A stretch of 64,000 nt of DNA. It comes from JBNRMR01 sp050942895. GTDB lineage: Bacteria; Bacillota; Clostridia; Christensenellales; UBA1750. The notes beneath the pieces were generated by a model. That model had not been told where the DNA came from. It saw only the letters and a program-made list of their open reading frames with translations, and did no database searches. How positions within the stretch are numbered: the stretch's first letter is position 1; each line of letters begins with the position of its first letter. A program made the position numbers and the translations under genes. Positions 1 through 8,615 of the stretch are shown here, piece after piece. The stretch is taken from the NCBI GenBank assembly GCA_050942895.1, contig JBMNOE010000011.1:1-64000 (forward strand), given 5' to 3'.

Positions 1-343
1 ATCAAGGATGATACCAAACGGGATGGCTTCGCCTTGCGCAATGGAACTGGGGTCTCCTATCAAAAATGCTGTTCCGTATGCGGATATGGTAAGCGGAGAT
101 AAACCACTGGGGCCTGTGGCTCCCGTGCTTCCCGTCGCTCCGGTGGGACCGGTCGGACCGATGTCGCCCTGTATTCCCTGCGGCCCTTCCGAACCCTGGC
201 AGCCTTGAGACCCTTGGGGTCCCTGAGGTCCAGGCACACCGGCAGGGCCTTCGGGGCCGATTGGTCCGGCAGGACCCTGAATTCCCTGAGATCCGGACAC
301 ACCTTCTGGTCCCGCAGGTCCCTGTGGTCCAGCCGGACCGGTG
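1..343 (-). pseudogene. Collagen-like protein, 3' fragment cut by the element
   Basis: Read on the minus strand from about 343 to the window edge, the frame gives an unbroken Gly-X-Y run (GPAGPQGPAGPEG and on), then a non-collagen part beginning LSPLTISAYGTAFLIG. The ATG at 352-354 is preceded directly by TAA and lies in element DNA, so it is not a natural start. The missing 5' half is at 18018-18439; joining the two across the shared GTG restores GPRGNT-GPAGPQ in frame, matching the paralogue at 25665-26942 (GLRGNTGPAGPQ). Collagen-like repeats with a globular C-terminal domain are typical of spore-surface or cell-surface filaments (BclA-like); that role is inferred. The 3' end lies beyond position 1. 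Confidence 0.8.
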
Positions 344-365
344 GGTGCGCTCATTTATGCTCAAA
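341..365. other. Left attachment junction and terminal inverted repeat
   Basis: GTG at 341-343 is the sequence shared with the right junction and is the likely crossover. Just inside is ATTTATGCTCAAA (353-365), the exact reverse complement of 17995-18007 at the other end. Outside the junction the minus strand reads collagen codons. Large serine recombinases of the TnpX group cross over at a dinucleotide; which two of the three shared bases are used cannot be seen. Confidence 0.75.
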
Positions 366-436
366 GCTAAAAAGCCTTTGTTTACAACGGTTTAGAACCG
401 TTTAATAATAATGTGTAAATCGTATAACCACACAAA

Positions 437-480
437 AAAACGCTATCCCAAAGGCGGACGAGCCCATAGGATAGCGTTTT
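437..480 (-). terminator. Rho-independent terminator
   Basis: A 12-bp perfect stem, AAAACGCTATCC (437-448) with GGATAGCGTTTT (469-480), runs into a T tract on the minus strand. It lies directly after the stop of the minus-strand gene at 483-2108 and separates the element's first gene from the chromosome. Confidence 0.8.
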
Positions 481-482
481 TG

Positions 483-2108
483 CTACCATCTCCAAGATGA
501 ATACGATTTCTCAAGCTTTTTTCTGGTGTCACCTTCGCTATGGTCACGACTTCCTAGAAATTCATCTTTTCGCTTGATCGTAGGGTCATACCAGTCCGCT
601 TTTTGTTTTGCCCAGGCAATCCACGCAACTTCTTCTTCAGTTAGGGTATCTTTTTGCTCTACCGCAGATATATACGCTCTGATTTTACAAGCTATATCGT
701 AATTCTCTGATTCATTGACAAGTGAGTTGGTCCGTTCCACTTCCAGATTATATCGCTCACGCCGTGCTTCCCTCTGCCGCTCTTCTTCCTTTCGCTTGCG
801 TTCAGCAGCTTCCCGCGCTTCCCGTTGAATACGAAGAGACTCCGCCGCCTCATATAGCAGAACAAGAATATCACCTAATCGCTCTTCAACAACATAAGAT
901 TTGCAGTCGCGGAAACTCTTTTCGCTGCCTACTGCGAGAGAGATTTTCCCATTATATACATAATCATATTTTCGTATGTTTGGTTTTGAAGCCCAGGAGT
1001 GTTTTCGCTTTTCTTCTTCATATTTCAATAATTCTATGTTTTCTTCTCTTGTTGGAACATGATTGACCTTATCTTGAGATTCTGAAATAGAGAGCGAAAC
1101 AGTCTCACCGTTGACAACGAACTTGAGATCATCTGTCAATGCACCACCGAGCGGCTCCAACGCTTTAATAAGTGCATCAAAAATCCGGCAAACGCGAGGT
1201 AATGCGGCCTCAGATATGGTATCTGCAAGGAATGGGACAGTATCTTTGTTTCGCCTATTCCAATACTGGTCATGCTTTCGGCTTTCCTTGAGCCATTCGA
1301 CCACCTTTTTCCTGTGTGCAATAATCTTTGCATGCATTCGGGCTTCTTCATCAGGCAATATTATTTGCGTAGCAACGGAAAGAACAACGGATTTATCTTC
1401 TGGAGTCAGGAACTGGAGCAACTCCGTTGCTATTTGTGGCTGTGGTTCAAGACCTGTTCTAATACCCGGCTTTGTGGTTGGCTTATCACTGTGGGGCAAA
1501 GGGATTTGCTGTACTGGTTTGCCCGCCTTGACTTTTGCCCAATAACCGAGCCCTGGAGTCGGGATATCCAGAGATTTGCAGATCTTATGTATTGCAACAT
1601 CGGAAACCTTATACAGTTTTGCAACTTCGGTTACAGGTTTTGCCCATACTTCTTGATACAGCTTTTCTCTGTTATATACATTATAGGTCTGCCCATATTG
1701 TTCATATGTTTCGACTGGCTCATGCTCTTCTGACACAGAGACAGCTTTTTGTTGGTCAACCTCTCCGGGCTGAGCAGTTTTTTTCGTCATAATCTTCTGC
1801 GTAACCTTGTTTGCCTTCGGTATAGTAGGAGCCGATGTGATTTCACGGGGTATTATCGTTTCGATGGTTTTGTATAGAGAAACTACAGTGTCCGCGGGTT
1901 CATTTAATGGTGTTTTCTCAACAGGCTTACCAAAGCTGATCTTTGTCCAATAGCCAGAGGGCGGAATAGGTATATTGGCCGCTTTGACCTGCTTCATTAG
2001 CTGAGAATAAGGAATGTCGAATTCTTTTGCGACGCCGGCAACCGAGATTTTCCATATCTTATCATAGAGCTCTTGCCGGGATAATTTTGCTACCAAGCTT
2101 TCAGCCAA
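483..2108 (-). CDS. Unknown protein with two HTH-like repeats
   Basis: A cytosolic protein of about 541 residues, rich in charged helices. It has two copies of a roughly 50-residue unit: one near the N-terminus (LYDKIWKISVAGVAKEFDIP to SGYWTKISFGKPV) and one near residues 150-205 (LYQEVWAKPVTEVAKLYKVS to GLGYWAKVKAGKPV). Each looks like a helix-turn-helix followed by a GYW-K-GKPV tail, which I recognise only as a widespread unnamed bacterial family. The C-terminal half contains a basic coiled coil (EAAERKRKEEERQREARRE). The start is chosen as TTG at 2106-2108, eight bases after AAAGGAGG; GTG at 2115-2117 is possible. The frame stays open upstream to about 2257 but has no usual start codon there. 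DNA binding is an inference. Confidence 0.75.
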   Translation of the reverse strand: MAESLVAKLSRQELYDKIWKISVAGVAKEFDIPYSQLMKQVKAANIPIPPSGYWTKISFGKPVEKTPLNEPADTVVSLYKTIETIIPREITSAPTIPKANKVTQKIMTKKTAQPGEVDQQKAVSVSEEHEPVETYEQYGQTYNVYNREKLYQEVWAKPVTEVAKLYKVSDVAIHKICKSLDIPTPGLGYWAKVKAGKPVQQIPLPHSDKPTTKPGIRTGLEPQPQIATELLQFLTPEDKSVVLSVATQIILPDEEARMHAKIIAHRKKVVEWLKESRKHDQYWNRRNKDTVPFLADTISEAALPRVCRIFDALIKALEPLGGALTDDLKFVVNGETVSLSISESQDKVNHVPTREENIELLKYEEEKRKHSWASKPNIRKYDYVYNGKISLAVGSEKSFRDCKSYVVEERLGDILVLLYEAAESLRIQREAREAAERKRKEEERQREARRERYNLEVERTNSLVNESENYDIACKIRAYISAVEQKDTLTEEEVAWIAWAKQKADWYDPTIKRKDEFLGSRDHSEGDTRKKLEKSYSSWRW

Positions 2109-2257
2109 TTCGCGCACCTCCTTTATAATTGGTTTTGGCTCAGACCTCTCAATATCACCATCGGTAACAGATAGGTTTTCTGTTTCAATACTAAAGGATA
2201 TATCCTCTATGACATTTTTCTCTTCTGGAACTTTGAAAATAATGGCTTGAAATTGTT

Positions 2258-2593
2258 TTATCCCTCCGATCCCTCGTTTTCTTTTAATAGAAAAAGCAAG
2301 TCCCGCTTCATCTCATCGAATTGGCCGATAATCGTATTCAGGTTCTTTTCAATCGACTCAACTTGTACCTCATTGATTTTTCCATGATTATAGGCGATTA
2401 GCCGCTCAGGGATGATTGCATATGTCCAACTATCTCTATAACGGTCTTCATTGTGAACAGCATAGCCGATTGGCAATACATTGTTGCGCATACCCAAGGT
2501 AAGGATATTGGGAGAAATGCCGAGATAATCAGCTGCGATTTTAATGGTTATCTTAGCCGCATTCCGAATTTCGTCGTCAGTATACTTCCCCAT
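2258..2593 (-). CDS. Small HTH-type DNA-binding protein of the element
   Basis: Starts at ATG 2591-2593 (MGKYTDDEIRNAAKIT), seven bases after a perfect GGAGGTG; the upstream in-frame start is less likely. It encodes 111 residues. The stretch IKIAADYLGISPNILTLGMR looks like a helix-turn-helix of the excisionase/MerR-like type, and the tail (EKNLNTIIGQFDEMKRDLLFLLKENEG) is a short coiled coil. Similar small proteins are common accessory genes of Clostridial ICEs. It lies just upstream of the gene at 483-2108, on the same strand, and the two probably form one unit. Its operator and role are unknown. Confidence 0.7.
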   Translation of the reverse strand: MGKYTDDEIRNAAKITIKIAADYLGISPNILTLGMRNNVLPIGYAVHNEDRYRDSWTYAIIPERLIAYNHGKINEVQVESIEKNLNTIIGQFDEMKRDLLFLLKENEGSEG

Positions 2594-2676
2594 ACGTTTC
2601 ACCTCCTTTTTTTTGGGGTTCGTCAACTAAATATTACAACATTATTTGACAAAATAAAAGAACATTAGCAGTAGAA

Positions 2677-2710
2677 GAAAGCCACAGGTATGAGAGTATC
2701 TGTGGCTTTC
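2677..2710 (+). promoter_or_regulatory. Hairpin in the leader of the replication initiator
   Basis: GAAAGCCACAG (2677-2687) pairs perfectly with CTGTGGCTTTC (2700-2710), followed by TCAATTTT. It lies 33 bases before the ATG at 2744, between two divergent genes. It may act as an attenuator for the initiator gene or as a weak terminator. A TTGACA at 2646-2651 could be a -35 box, but no convincing -10 follows. Confidence 0.5.
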
Positions 2711-2743
2711 TCAATTTTCAGTCCATCGAAAGGAGTTGAAGCA

Positions 2744-3622
2744 ATGGCAGTTTTCCGCATAGAAAAGACAAGGGATTACACGGTGATGGCGAACCATCAT
2801 CTGCGAAATACGGCGCTCTCACTGAAAGCAAAGGGGCTTCTTTCCCTCATGCTCTCCCTACCGGATAATTGGGATTACACCACAAAAGGGCTTGCCCGGA
2901 TATGCAAGGATGGCGTGGATAGTATTAGTGCCACGGTAAAGGAGTTGGAAAAACATGGTTACATCGTCCGTGAGCGTATCCGTAATTCCAAGGGGCAGCT
3001 CACCACGATTGAATACACCATCTTGGAGCAGCCTAAACCGCCGTTGCCTGAACAGGAAAAACCTGAACGGGAAAATCCAGTTTTGGATAATCCAATCCTG
3101 GAAGAACCTGAACAGGCAAATCCTGCACAATTAAATACTAAGAAATCAAGTAACCAAAAATCAATAACTGATTTATCAAGTATGGAACCATCAAATCCTA
3201 TCCAATCAAATCATTTTGAGCCGCAGGCAGTGGATGGGATAGGAATGGATGCGAGAGAAACATATCGTGAAATCATTTTGGAGAATACCGATTATGACAT
3301 TCTCATTCAGGACCGTAAACTTGACCGTGATCGGCTGGATGAAATCGTAGAATTGCTTGTAGACACGGTTTGTTCCGCAAGAAACACCATCCGCATTGCC
3401 GGGGATGACTTCCCCGCAGAAGTCGTAAAATCCCGGCTCTTGAAGCTAGACTGCAGCCACATCCAGTATGTGCTTGACTGTATGGCTGCCAACACCACCT
3501 ATATCCGTAATATCAAGAAATATCTTCTGGCGGCGCTGTTCAATGCTCCTGTCACTATCGGAAACTACTATTCATCCCTTGTCAACCATGATCTGTACGG
3601 CAGCGGTGAAAGGGAAAAATAA
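2744..3622 (+). CDS. Replication initiator/DnaD-like protein (DUF6017 type)
   Basis: Starts at ATG 2744 (MAVFRIEKTRDYTVMANHHL) after AAAGGAGTTGAAGCA and encodes 292 residues. The N-terminal 90 residues form a winged helix of the RepA_N/replication-initiator type (LSLKAKGLLSLMLSLPDNWDYT, then GLARICKDGVDSISATVKELEKHGYI). A proline- and glutamate-rich linker follows (residues about 105-160), then a C-terminal DUF6017-like domain (YREIILENTDYDILIQD to KSRLLKLDCSHIQYVLDCM, IRNIKKYLLAALFNAP). Such proteins head the transfer operons of Tn1549-like elements and probably allow replication of the excised circle. The assignment rests on motif recognition. Confidence 0.8.
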   Translation: MAVFRIEKTRDYTVMANHHLRNTALSLKAKGLLSLMLSLPDNWDYTTKGLARICKDGVDSISATVKELEKHGYIVRERIRNSKGQLTTIEYTILEQPKPPLPEQEKPERENPVLDNPILEEPEQANPAQLNTKKSSNQKSITDLSSMEPSNPIQSNHFEPQAVDGIGMDARETYREIILENTDYDILIQDRKLDRDRLDEIVELLVDTVCSARNTIRIAGDDFPAEVVKSRLLKLDCSHIQYVLDCMAANTTYIRNIKKYLLAALFNAPVTIGNYYSSLVNHDLYGSGEREK

Positions 3623-3674
3623 TTTTGTGCTCACACTTTCCGTGCTATTCTGGCATTGGAAAGGAGGTGAGAAA

Positions 3675-4025
3675 ATGAAACGGAAAAGGAACCCCCAAGG
3701 GACAATGGTAATGCTTCTTGAAACGGATTTACAAAAAAGTCTGCCCTTTGACGAGAATAGCTTGACCCCTTTGCAACAGCAGTATTATGCAAAGCTATCT
3801 GCAAATGAACAGGGGAAAATTCGTGCTGGATATGGCACTGTGATTGCCAGCCTGGAGAACAGAGAAATGCTTTGCAAGTTCAACATGGAAACTTACCAGC
3901 CTCCGCAACACGCTATTGAGAGCTTCGCCCGAATGATAATGCCGAGCATACAAGAATACTACTCTCACGAAGAAAATCGGCGTAAGTTTGAGGAAGATCA
4001 GGCGAAGAAAAAAGAGAACAAATAG
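3675..4025 (+). CDS. Conserved small ICE protein upstream of pcfB
   Basis: Starts at ATG 3675 (MKRKRNPQGTMVMLLETDLQ), six bases after GGAGGTGA, and encodes 116 residues. It is soluble and highly charged, with a C-terminal EENRRKFEEDQAKKKENK tail. It has no known catalytic motif. A gene of this size commonly sits between the replication initiator and pcfB in Clostridial ICEs, so it is probably part of the transfer or maintenance operon. The larger plus frame beginning at 3468 is only an open extension without a start that fits the ribosome-binding site. Confidence 0.65.
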   Translation: MKRKRNPQGTMVMLLETDLQKSLPFDENSLTPLQQQYYAKLSANEQGKIRAGYGTVIASLENREMLCKFNMETYQPPQHAIESFARMIMPSIQEYYSHEENRRKFEEDQAKKKENK

Positions 4026-4034
4026 CGTTTCCCT

Positions 4035-4062
4035 GAGCCGAATCTCAGAAGAGATTCGGCTC
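4035..4062 (+). promoter_or_regulatory. Perfect 12-bp hairpin between transfer genes
   Basis: GAGCCGAATCTC (4035-4046) pairs with GAGATTCGGCTC (4051-4062) around an AGAA loop. The following bases are TTAAAATATAAA, not a T run, so this is more likely an mRNA processing or stability element, or a leaky terminator, than a full stop. It lies 32 bases before pcfB. Confidence 0.6.
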
Positions 4063-4093
4063 TTAAAATATAAATTCAAAAAGGAGGTAGCTC

Positions 4094-4570
4094 ATGCAGG
4101 AGGAAGTAACCCAAAAGTCGATTGCCATATCCATTCAGGTAAGCAAACTCACCGCCTCTGTTCTCCAAAAGGCTCTTAAAAAGCTGCTCTCGGCAGGTAA
4201 GAATAAGCTGCAACAGCCTCATAAGGGCAAGCAGACCTTACGGCAGCTTATGAAGCAAAACGCAGGCGTTTCCAATATCGAAATCACCAACGACAATATC
4301 AAAGCCTTTGAGCAGACCGCTAAAAAGTACGGTATTGACTTTGCTTTGAAAAAGGATATTTCCGCTGACCCTTCCCGGTATATGGTGTTTTTCAAAGGAC
4401 GGGATGCGGATGTACTGACAGCGGCCTTCAAGGAATTTTCCGCTAAAAATCTGGATAAGGAGAAAAAGCCCTCTCTCCGCAAAGCATTAGCCCAGGCGCG
4501 GGAGAAAGCAAAGCAGAAAACACGGCAGCGTGAAAAAGTGAAGTCCAAAGACAAGGGAGCGGAGCTATGA
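4094..4570 (+). CDS. pcfB: PcfB family conjugation protein (DUF3801)
   Basis: Encodes 158 residues from ATG 4094, six bases after AAAGGAGGTAG. The central part (RQLMKQNAGVSNIEITNDNI, then FEQTAKKYGIDFALKKD and YMVFFKGRDADVLTAAFKEF) is the PcfB/DUF3801 fold. The C-terminus is a lysine/arginine-rich tail (KALAQAREKAKQKTRQREKVK) as usual in the family. In pCF10, PcfB is linked to the coupling ATPase PcfC and relaxosome docking at the membrane. Its stop overlaps the VirD4 start (ATGA), implying translational coupling of the two. Confidence 0.85.
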   Translation: MQEEVTQKSIAISIQVSKLTASVLQKALKKLLSAGKNKLQQPHKGKQTLRQLMKQNAGVSNIEITNDNIKAFEQTAKKYGIDFALKKDISADPSRYMVFFKGRDADVLTAAFKEFSAKNLDKEKKPSLRKALAQAREKAKQKTRQREKVKSKDKGAEL

Positions 4571-6339
4571 GTATCAAGAAAATCATCCTCACGAACCTGC
4601 CCTATGTGCTGTTCATCTGGCTGTTTGACAAAGTGGGCCAGGCGTTCCGGCTGGCGGGAGGCGCAGACCTCTCCGCAAAGGTGTTGAACCTGGGTAACGG
4701 CTTTGCGGCAGCCTTTGAAAGTTTTGGCCTCTCGCTTCACCCACTGGATTTGATTATCGGTATTGCGGGTGCGGTCATTATCCGGCTCATTGTCTACTTC
4801 AAGGGTAAGAACGCGAAGAAATACCGCCAGGGCATGGAGTATGGCTCTGCCCGTTGGGGCAACTCGGAGGATATTAAGCCATACACCGACCCCACGTTTC
4901 AGAATAACGTCATCCTCACCCAGACGGAACGCCTCACTATGAGCAGCCGCCCGAAGCAGCCGAAGTATGCACGCAATAAAAATATCCTAGTGATCGGCGG
5001 CTCCGGCAGCGGCAAGACAAGGTTTTTCTGTAAGCCGAATATCATGCAAATGCACAGCAGCTATGTTATTACCGACCCAAAGGGCACTGTGCTTGTGGAG
5101 TGCGGCAAGCTCTTGCAGCGGGGCGGCTACCGGATAAAAGTGCTGAATACTATCAATTTCAAGAAATCCATGCGGTATAACCCATTCGCCTATCTGCGGA
5201 GTGAAAAAGATATTTTGAAGCTCGTCAACACAATCATAATGAACACCAAAGGCGACGGTGAAAAAGCCGGTGAAGATTTTTGGGTGAAAGCGGAACGCCT
5301 CTTTTACTCCGCTCTAATCGGCTACATTTGGTATGAGGCCCCGGAGGAAGAAAAGAACTTCATTACCATGCTCGACCTCATAAATGCCTCCGAAGCAAAA
5401 GAGGATGACGACGAGTTTCAGAGCCCCGTGGACATTCTGTTTGAGCAGTTGGAGGAAAAGGATCCGGAGCATTTCGCGGTGCGGCAGTATAAAAAGTTTC
5501 TGCTCTCTGCGGGCAAAACCCGCGCTTCAATTCTTGTAAGCTGCGGCGCCCGCCTTGCCCCCTTTGACATTAAGGAGCTACGCGACCTCTTGGAATATGA
5601 CGAGTTGGAGCTTGATACCCTGGGCGATAAGAAAACGGCTCTGTTCCTGATTATGAGCGATACCGATACGACCTTCAATTTCGTCATAGCAATTTTGCAG
5701 AGTCAGCTTTTCAACCTCCTATGTGATAAAGCGGATGATGTATATGGCGGGCGGCTGCCCGTTCATGTCAGGTGCATTTTAGATGAATTTGCGAATATCG
5801 GACAGATACCCAATTTTGATAAGTTAATAGCCACAATTAGAAGCCGTGAAATCTCGGCTTCTATTATTTTGCAGTCGCAATCTCAATTAAAATCCATTTA
5901 CAAGGACGCCGCGGATACCATAGTCGGTAACTGCGATACGACCTTGTTTTTGGGAGGCAAGGAGAAATCTACGCTCAAAGAAATCTCGGAGGTGCTTGGC
6001 AAGGAGACCATAGACAGCTTTAACACTTCCGAGAACCGGGGCACGCAGGTTTCACACGGCCTCAATTATCAGAAGTTAGGAAAGGAGTTGATGACCCAGG
6101 ACGAACTTGCGGTGATGGACGGAGGTAAGTGCATTTTGCAGCTACGGGGCGTGAGACCATTTTTATCGGACAAGTACGATATAACGCGCCACCCGAATTA
6201 CAAGCACCTTGCCGACGCCGACAAGAAAAATGAATTTGATATTGAACGGTACATGAGAAGGAAAGCACCTGTTGTAAAGCAGGATGAACCTTTTGATTTG
6301 TACGAACTGAACATAGACGAAACCGAAAATAACGACTGA
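4567..6339 (+). CDS. virD4: VirD4/TraG-type coupling ATPase
   Basis: Encodes 590 residues, a normal length for the CD1115-type VirD4 group. There are two N-terminal membrane segments (about 5-25 and 58-80), then GSARWG and the nucleotide-binding domain. Walker A is GGSGSGKT near residues 143-150. A Walker B region with DEFANIGQIPNFDKLIATIR lies near 400, followed by a glutamine-rich sensor segment (ILQSQSQLKSIYKD). The enzyme uses ATP to bring the relaxase-bound strand to the mating channel at the membrane. The gene looks intact, although its partners VirB4 and relaxase are broken. Confidence 0.92.
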   Translation: MSIKKIILTNLPYVLFIWLFDKVGQAFRLAGGADLSAKVLNLGNGFAAAFESFGLSLHPLDLIIGIAGAVIIRLIVYFKGKNAKKYRQGMEYGSARWGNSEDIKPYTDPTFQNNVILTQTERLTMSSRPKQPKYARNKNILVIGGSGSGKTRFFCKPNIMQMHSSYVITDPKGTVLVECGKLLQRGGYRIKVLNTINFKKSMRYNPFAYLRSEKDILKLVNTIIMNTKGDGEKAGEDFWVKAERLFYSALIGYIWYEAPEEEKNFITMLDLINASEAKEDDDEFQSPVDILFEQLEEKDPEHFAVRQYKKFLLSAGKTRASILVSCGARLAPFDIKELRDLLEYDELELDTLGDKKTALFLIMSDTDTTFNFVIAILQSQLFNLLCDKADDVYGGRLPVHVRCILDEFANIGQIPNFDKLIATIRSREISASIILQSQSQLKSIYKDAADTIVGNCDTTLFLGGKEKSTLKEISEVLGKETIDSFNTSENRGTQVSHGLNYQKLGKELMTQDELAVMDGGKCILQLRGVRPFLSDKYDITRHPNYKHLADADKKNEFDIERYMRRKAPVVKQDEPFDLYELNIDETENND

Positions 6340-6361
6340 TTATGAAAGTGAGGAAAACTAT

Positions 6362-6577
6362 ATGGCATTTTTTAATAGCGCAATCAGTGTATTGCAAACC
6401 CTTGTTATCGCTCTGGGCGCGGGCCTCGGTATTTGGGGTGTTATCAACCTCTTGGAGGGCTATGGCAACGATAATCCAGGTGCAAAAAGCCAGGGCATGA
6501 AACAGCTCATGGCGGGCGGCGGTGTTGCCCTGATCGGCATGGTGCTTGTGCCTCTGCTCTCCGGTTTGTTCGGTTAA
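6362..6577 (+). CDS. Maff2 family small membrane protein, possible pilin/channel subunit
   Basis: Encodes 71 residues from ATG 6362. Two hydrophobic helices (about 10-30 and 48-68) are joined by a short polar loop (LEGYGNDNPGAKSQGMK). This matches the Maff2 mobile-element family, always found between VirD4 and the VirB6-like gene. Its size and two-helix layout resemble VirB2/TrbC pilins, so a role as channel or pilus subunit is plausible but inferred. No long signal peptide is seen. Confidence 0.85.
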   Translation: MAFFNSAISVLQTLVIALGAGLGIWGVINLLEGYGNDNPGAKSQGMKQLMAGGGVALIGMVLVPLLSGLFG

Positions 6578-6598
6578 ACCGTGAAATATTCAATCCTA

Positions 6599-6651
6599 CG
6601 CACCCTCCTGATTCATGCGGGAGGGTGCGGGAAAGGAGGCGGTGATATTTG
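6599..6651 (+). promoter_or_regulatory. Leader hairpin with anti-Shine-Dalgarno arm before virB6-like gene
   Basis: CGCACCCTCC (6599-6608) pairs with GGAGGGTGCG (6620-6629). The next ribosome-binding site, AAAGGAGGCGGTG, starts at 6632. The CCTCC of the left arm could pair either with the right arm or with that site, giving two exclusive folds that would open or close translation from TTG 6649. Confidence 0.45.
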
Positions 6652-7512
6652 ATTTTAGACATGATACAAGAGTGGTTCAAGGAACTGCTGACTGACGGTA
6701 TCATAAGCAATCTTACGGGAATGTTTGATACAGTGAATACCAAAGTGGGAGAAATCGCCGGAGAGGTTGGCATGACGCCTTCCGGTTGGAATGGCGGCAT
6801 TTTTACCATGATACAGAGTCTTTCCGAAACGGTAATCCTACCGATTGCGGGTATCATCCTTACATTTGTTGCCTGCTACGAGCTTATCCAGATTGTGGTG
6901 GAGAAAAACAGCCTCCATGATATAGACACCTGGATATTCTTCAAGTGGATATTCAAAACCATGTGCGCGGTGCTGATTGTATCGAACACCTGGAATATCA
7001 TTATGGGTGTATTTGACCTGACGCAGCATGTGGTAAATCAGAGCGCAGGGGTGATTATCTCCGACGCGGGCATTGACATTACGAGCACGATAGCAAATCT
7101 GGAAACAACACTTGCGGATTGGAGTATTGGGAGTCTCCTGGGACTGTGGTCTCAGAGTATCTTTGTGGGGCTCACCATGAATATCCTCTCTGTCTGCATT
7201 TTCCTTGTCATCTACGGGAGAATGATTGAAATCTACTTAACAACCTCAATCGGGCCTATCCCGCTGGCGACAATGGTAAACCGTGAATGGGGCGGCATGG
7301 GGCAGAACTATCTGAAATCCCTGTTTGCCCTGGGCTTCCAGGCGTTCCTGATTATGATTTGTGTTGGAATCTACGCGGTGCTTGTCCAGACAATCGCCGT
7401 GGGAACCGACATAACCGGAGCGATATGGAGCTGCATGGGATATACGGTGCTGCTCTGCTACTCCCTGTTCAAAACTGGCAGCATGGCAAAAAGTCTGTTT
7501 GCTGCTCACTAA
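6649..7512 (+). CDS. VirB6/TrbL-like conjugation membrane protein
   Basis: Encodes 287 residues. The start is TTG 6649, nine bases after GGAGG; ATG 6661 is the alternative. It is a polytopic protein with hydrophobic segments near 55-80, 100-120, 165-190, 195-215, 230-255 and 260-280, and a periplasm-type N-terminal segment (KELLTDGIISNLTGMFDTVN). The pattern fits the CD1112-type VirB6/TrbL family, which forms the inner part of the mating channel. It is followed after 13 bases by the PrgI gene, within one operon. Confidence 0.85.
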   Translation: MILDMIQEWFKELLTDGIISNLTGMFDTVNTKVGEIAGEVGMTPSGWNGGIFTMIQSLSETVILPIAGIILTFVACYELIQIVVEKNSLHDIDTWIFFKWIFKTMCAVLIVSNTWNIIMGVFDLTQHVVNQSAGVIISDAGIDITSTIANLETTLADWSIGSLLGLWSQSIFVGLTMNILSVCIFLVIYGRMIEIYLTTSIGPIPLATMVNREWGGMGQNYLKSLFALGFQAFLIMICVGIYAVLVQTIAVGTDITGAIWSCMGYTVLLCYSLFKTGSMAKSLFAAH

Positions 7513-7525
7513 AGGAGGCGATTAT

Positions 7526-7930
7526 TTGGCCTATGTAACTGTTCCAAAGGATTTAACCAAAGTAAAGAGCAAGGTGCTTTTCGGTCTGACGAAGCGGCAG
7601 CTTGCGTGTTTCTCCCCGGCGGTGCTTATCGGAGTACCGCTTTTCTTTTTGCTCAAAGGGAGCCTTGGAAACAGCGCGGCGGCGTTCTGCATGATTATCG
7701 TCATGCTCCCGCTCTTTATGCTCGCTATGTATGAACATAACGGATTGACGCTGGAAGTGATTGCAAAGAACTCTATCCGCACAAAGTTTCTGCTCCCAAA
7801 GGAGCGGACATATCAGACCAACAATTTCTATGCCGTACTCATGCGGCAGCGCAATCTTGAAAAGGAGGTAAAGGCGATTGTCAGAAACGGCAAAGCGAAA
7901 GCTCACCCGCAGCGAGCGGCGGGAGATTGA
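7526..7930 (+). CDS. PrgI family protein (VirB3-like)
   Basis: Encodes 134 residues from TTG 7526, after AAAGGAGGCGATTA. The product begins AYVTVPKDLTKVKSKVLFGLTKRQLACF, has two close membrane helices (about 30-50 and 52-72) and ends in a basic cytoplasmic tail (RNLEKEVKAIVRNGKAKAHP). PrgI proteins correspond to VirB3 and anchor the VirB4 ATPase. Its end overlaps the virB4 start by 53 bases in another frame, a usual arrangement in this family. Confidence 0.88.
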   Translation: MAYVTVPKDLTKVKSKVLFGLTKRQLACFSPAVLIGVPLFFLLKGSLGNSAAAFCMIIVMLPLFMLAMYEHNGLTLEVIAKNSIRTKFLLPKERTYQTNNFYAVLMRQRNLEKEVKAIVRNGKAKAHPQRAAGD

Positions 7931-8615
7931 GAAAATCATCCGCTCCGCACAGGGCGACGGGAAACCCCATTCGGCTCAGGACAGCATTCCCTTTGAAGTG
8001 ATGTACCCGGACGGGCTCTGCAAGCTGGATGGGAAAAGCTATTCAAAGTGCATTGAGTTTGAGGACATCAATTATCAGCTTGCCAATGCGGATGATAAAA
8101 CGGCGGTGTTTGAAAATCTCTGCGACTTCTATAATTATTATGATGCCTCTATCGGTATCCAGCTATCCCTTATTAGCCGGTATACCAATAAGGAGGACTT
8201 CCAGAAAACCATAGCCATCCCTCCCCAGGGGGATGATTTTGACGGTATCCGCGCGGAGTACACGGGGATGCTGCAAGGGCAGCTTGCCCGTGGGAATAAT
8301 GGTCTTGTCAAAACAAAGTTTCTCACCCTCACCACCCAGGCGGATAACATTCAGGCTGCCCGGAGCCGCCTTGCCCGTATCGAGGCGGATACCCTCAACA
8401 ATTTTAAGGTGATGGGTACGGCGGCACGGGTACTGGATGGCAGACAGCGGCTTTCCGTATTGCATGGCATATTCCACCCGGACGGTGAACGCTTTAGTTT
8501 TGAATGGGACTGGCTCCCGGCAAGCGGGCTGTCCGCAAAGGATTTTATAGCGCCTTCCTCATTTCATTTTGAAGCAAACCGCACGTTTCGTATGGGGAAA
8601 AAGATGGGCGCCGTA
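7878..8615 (+). pseudogene. VirB4/TraE-type ATPase, N-terminal remnant
   Basis: Starts at the TTG at 7878 inside the PrgI gene, after AAAAGGAGGTAAAGGCGA. About 245 residues are genuine VirB4 N-domain (SIPFEVMYPDGLCKLDG, YSKCIEFEDINYQLANADD, HFEANRTFRMGKKMGAV). The frame then runs to 8750 through sequence that is the relaxase gene read backwards (VWRPKFVPLSIECLR). A full CD1110-type VirB4 is around 780 residues, so Walker A, Walker B and the whole ATPase core are missing. VirB4 powers channel assembly, so self-transfer should be lost. Confidence 0.88.

Noticed and set aside
2..364. Arginine-rich minus-strand frame of 120 codons at the left edge
   Set aside because: It is the +1 shadow of the collagen-like Gly-X-Y frame; the G-x-Y reading is the coding one and joins exactly to the other half of the gene.
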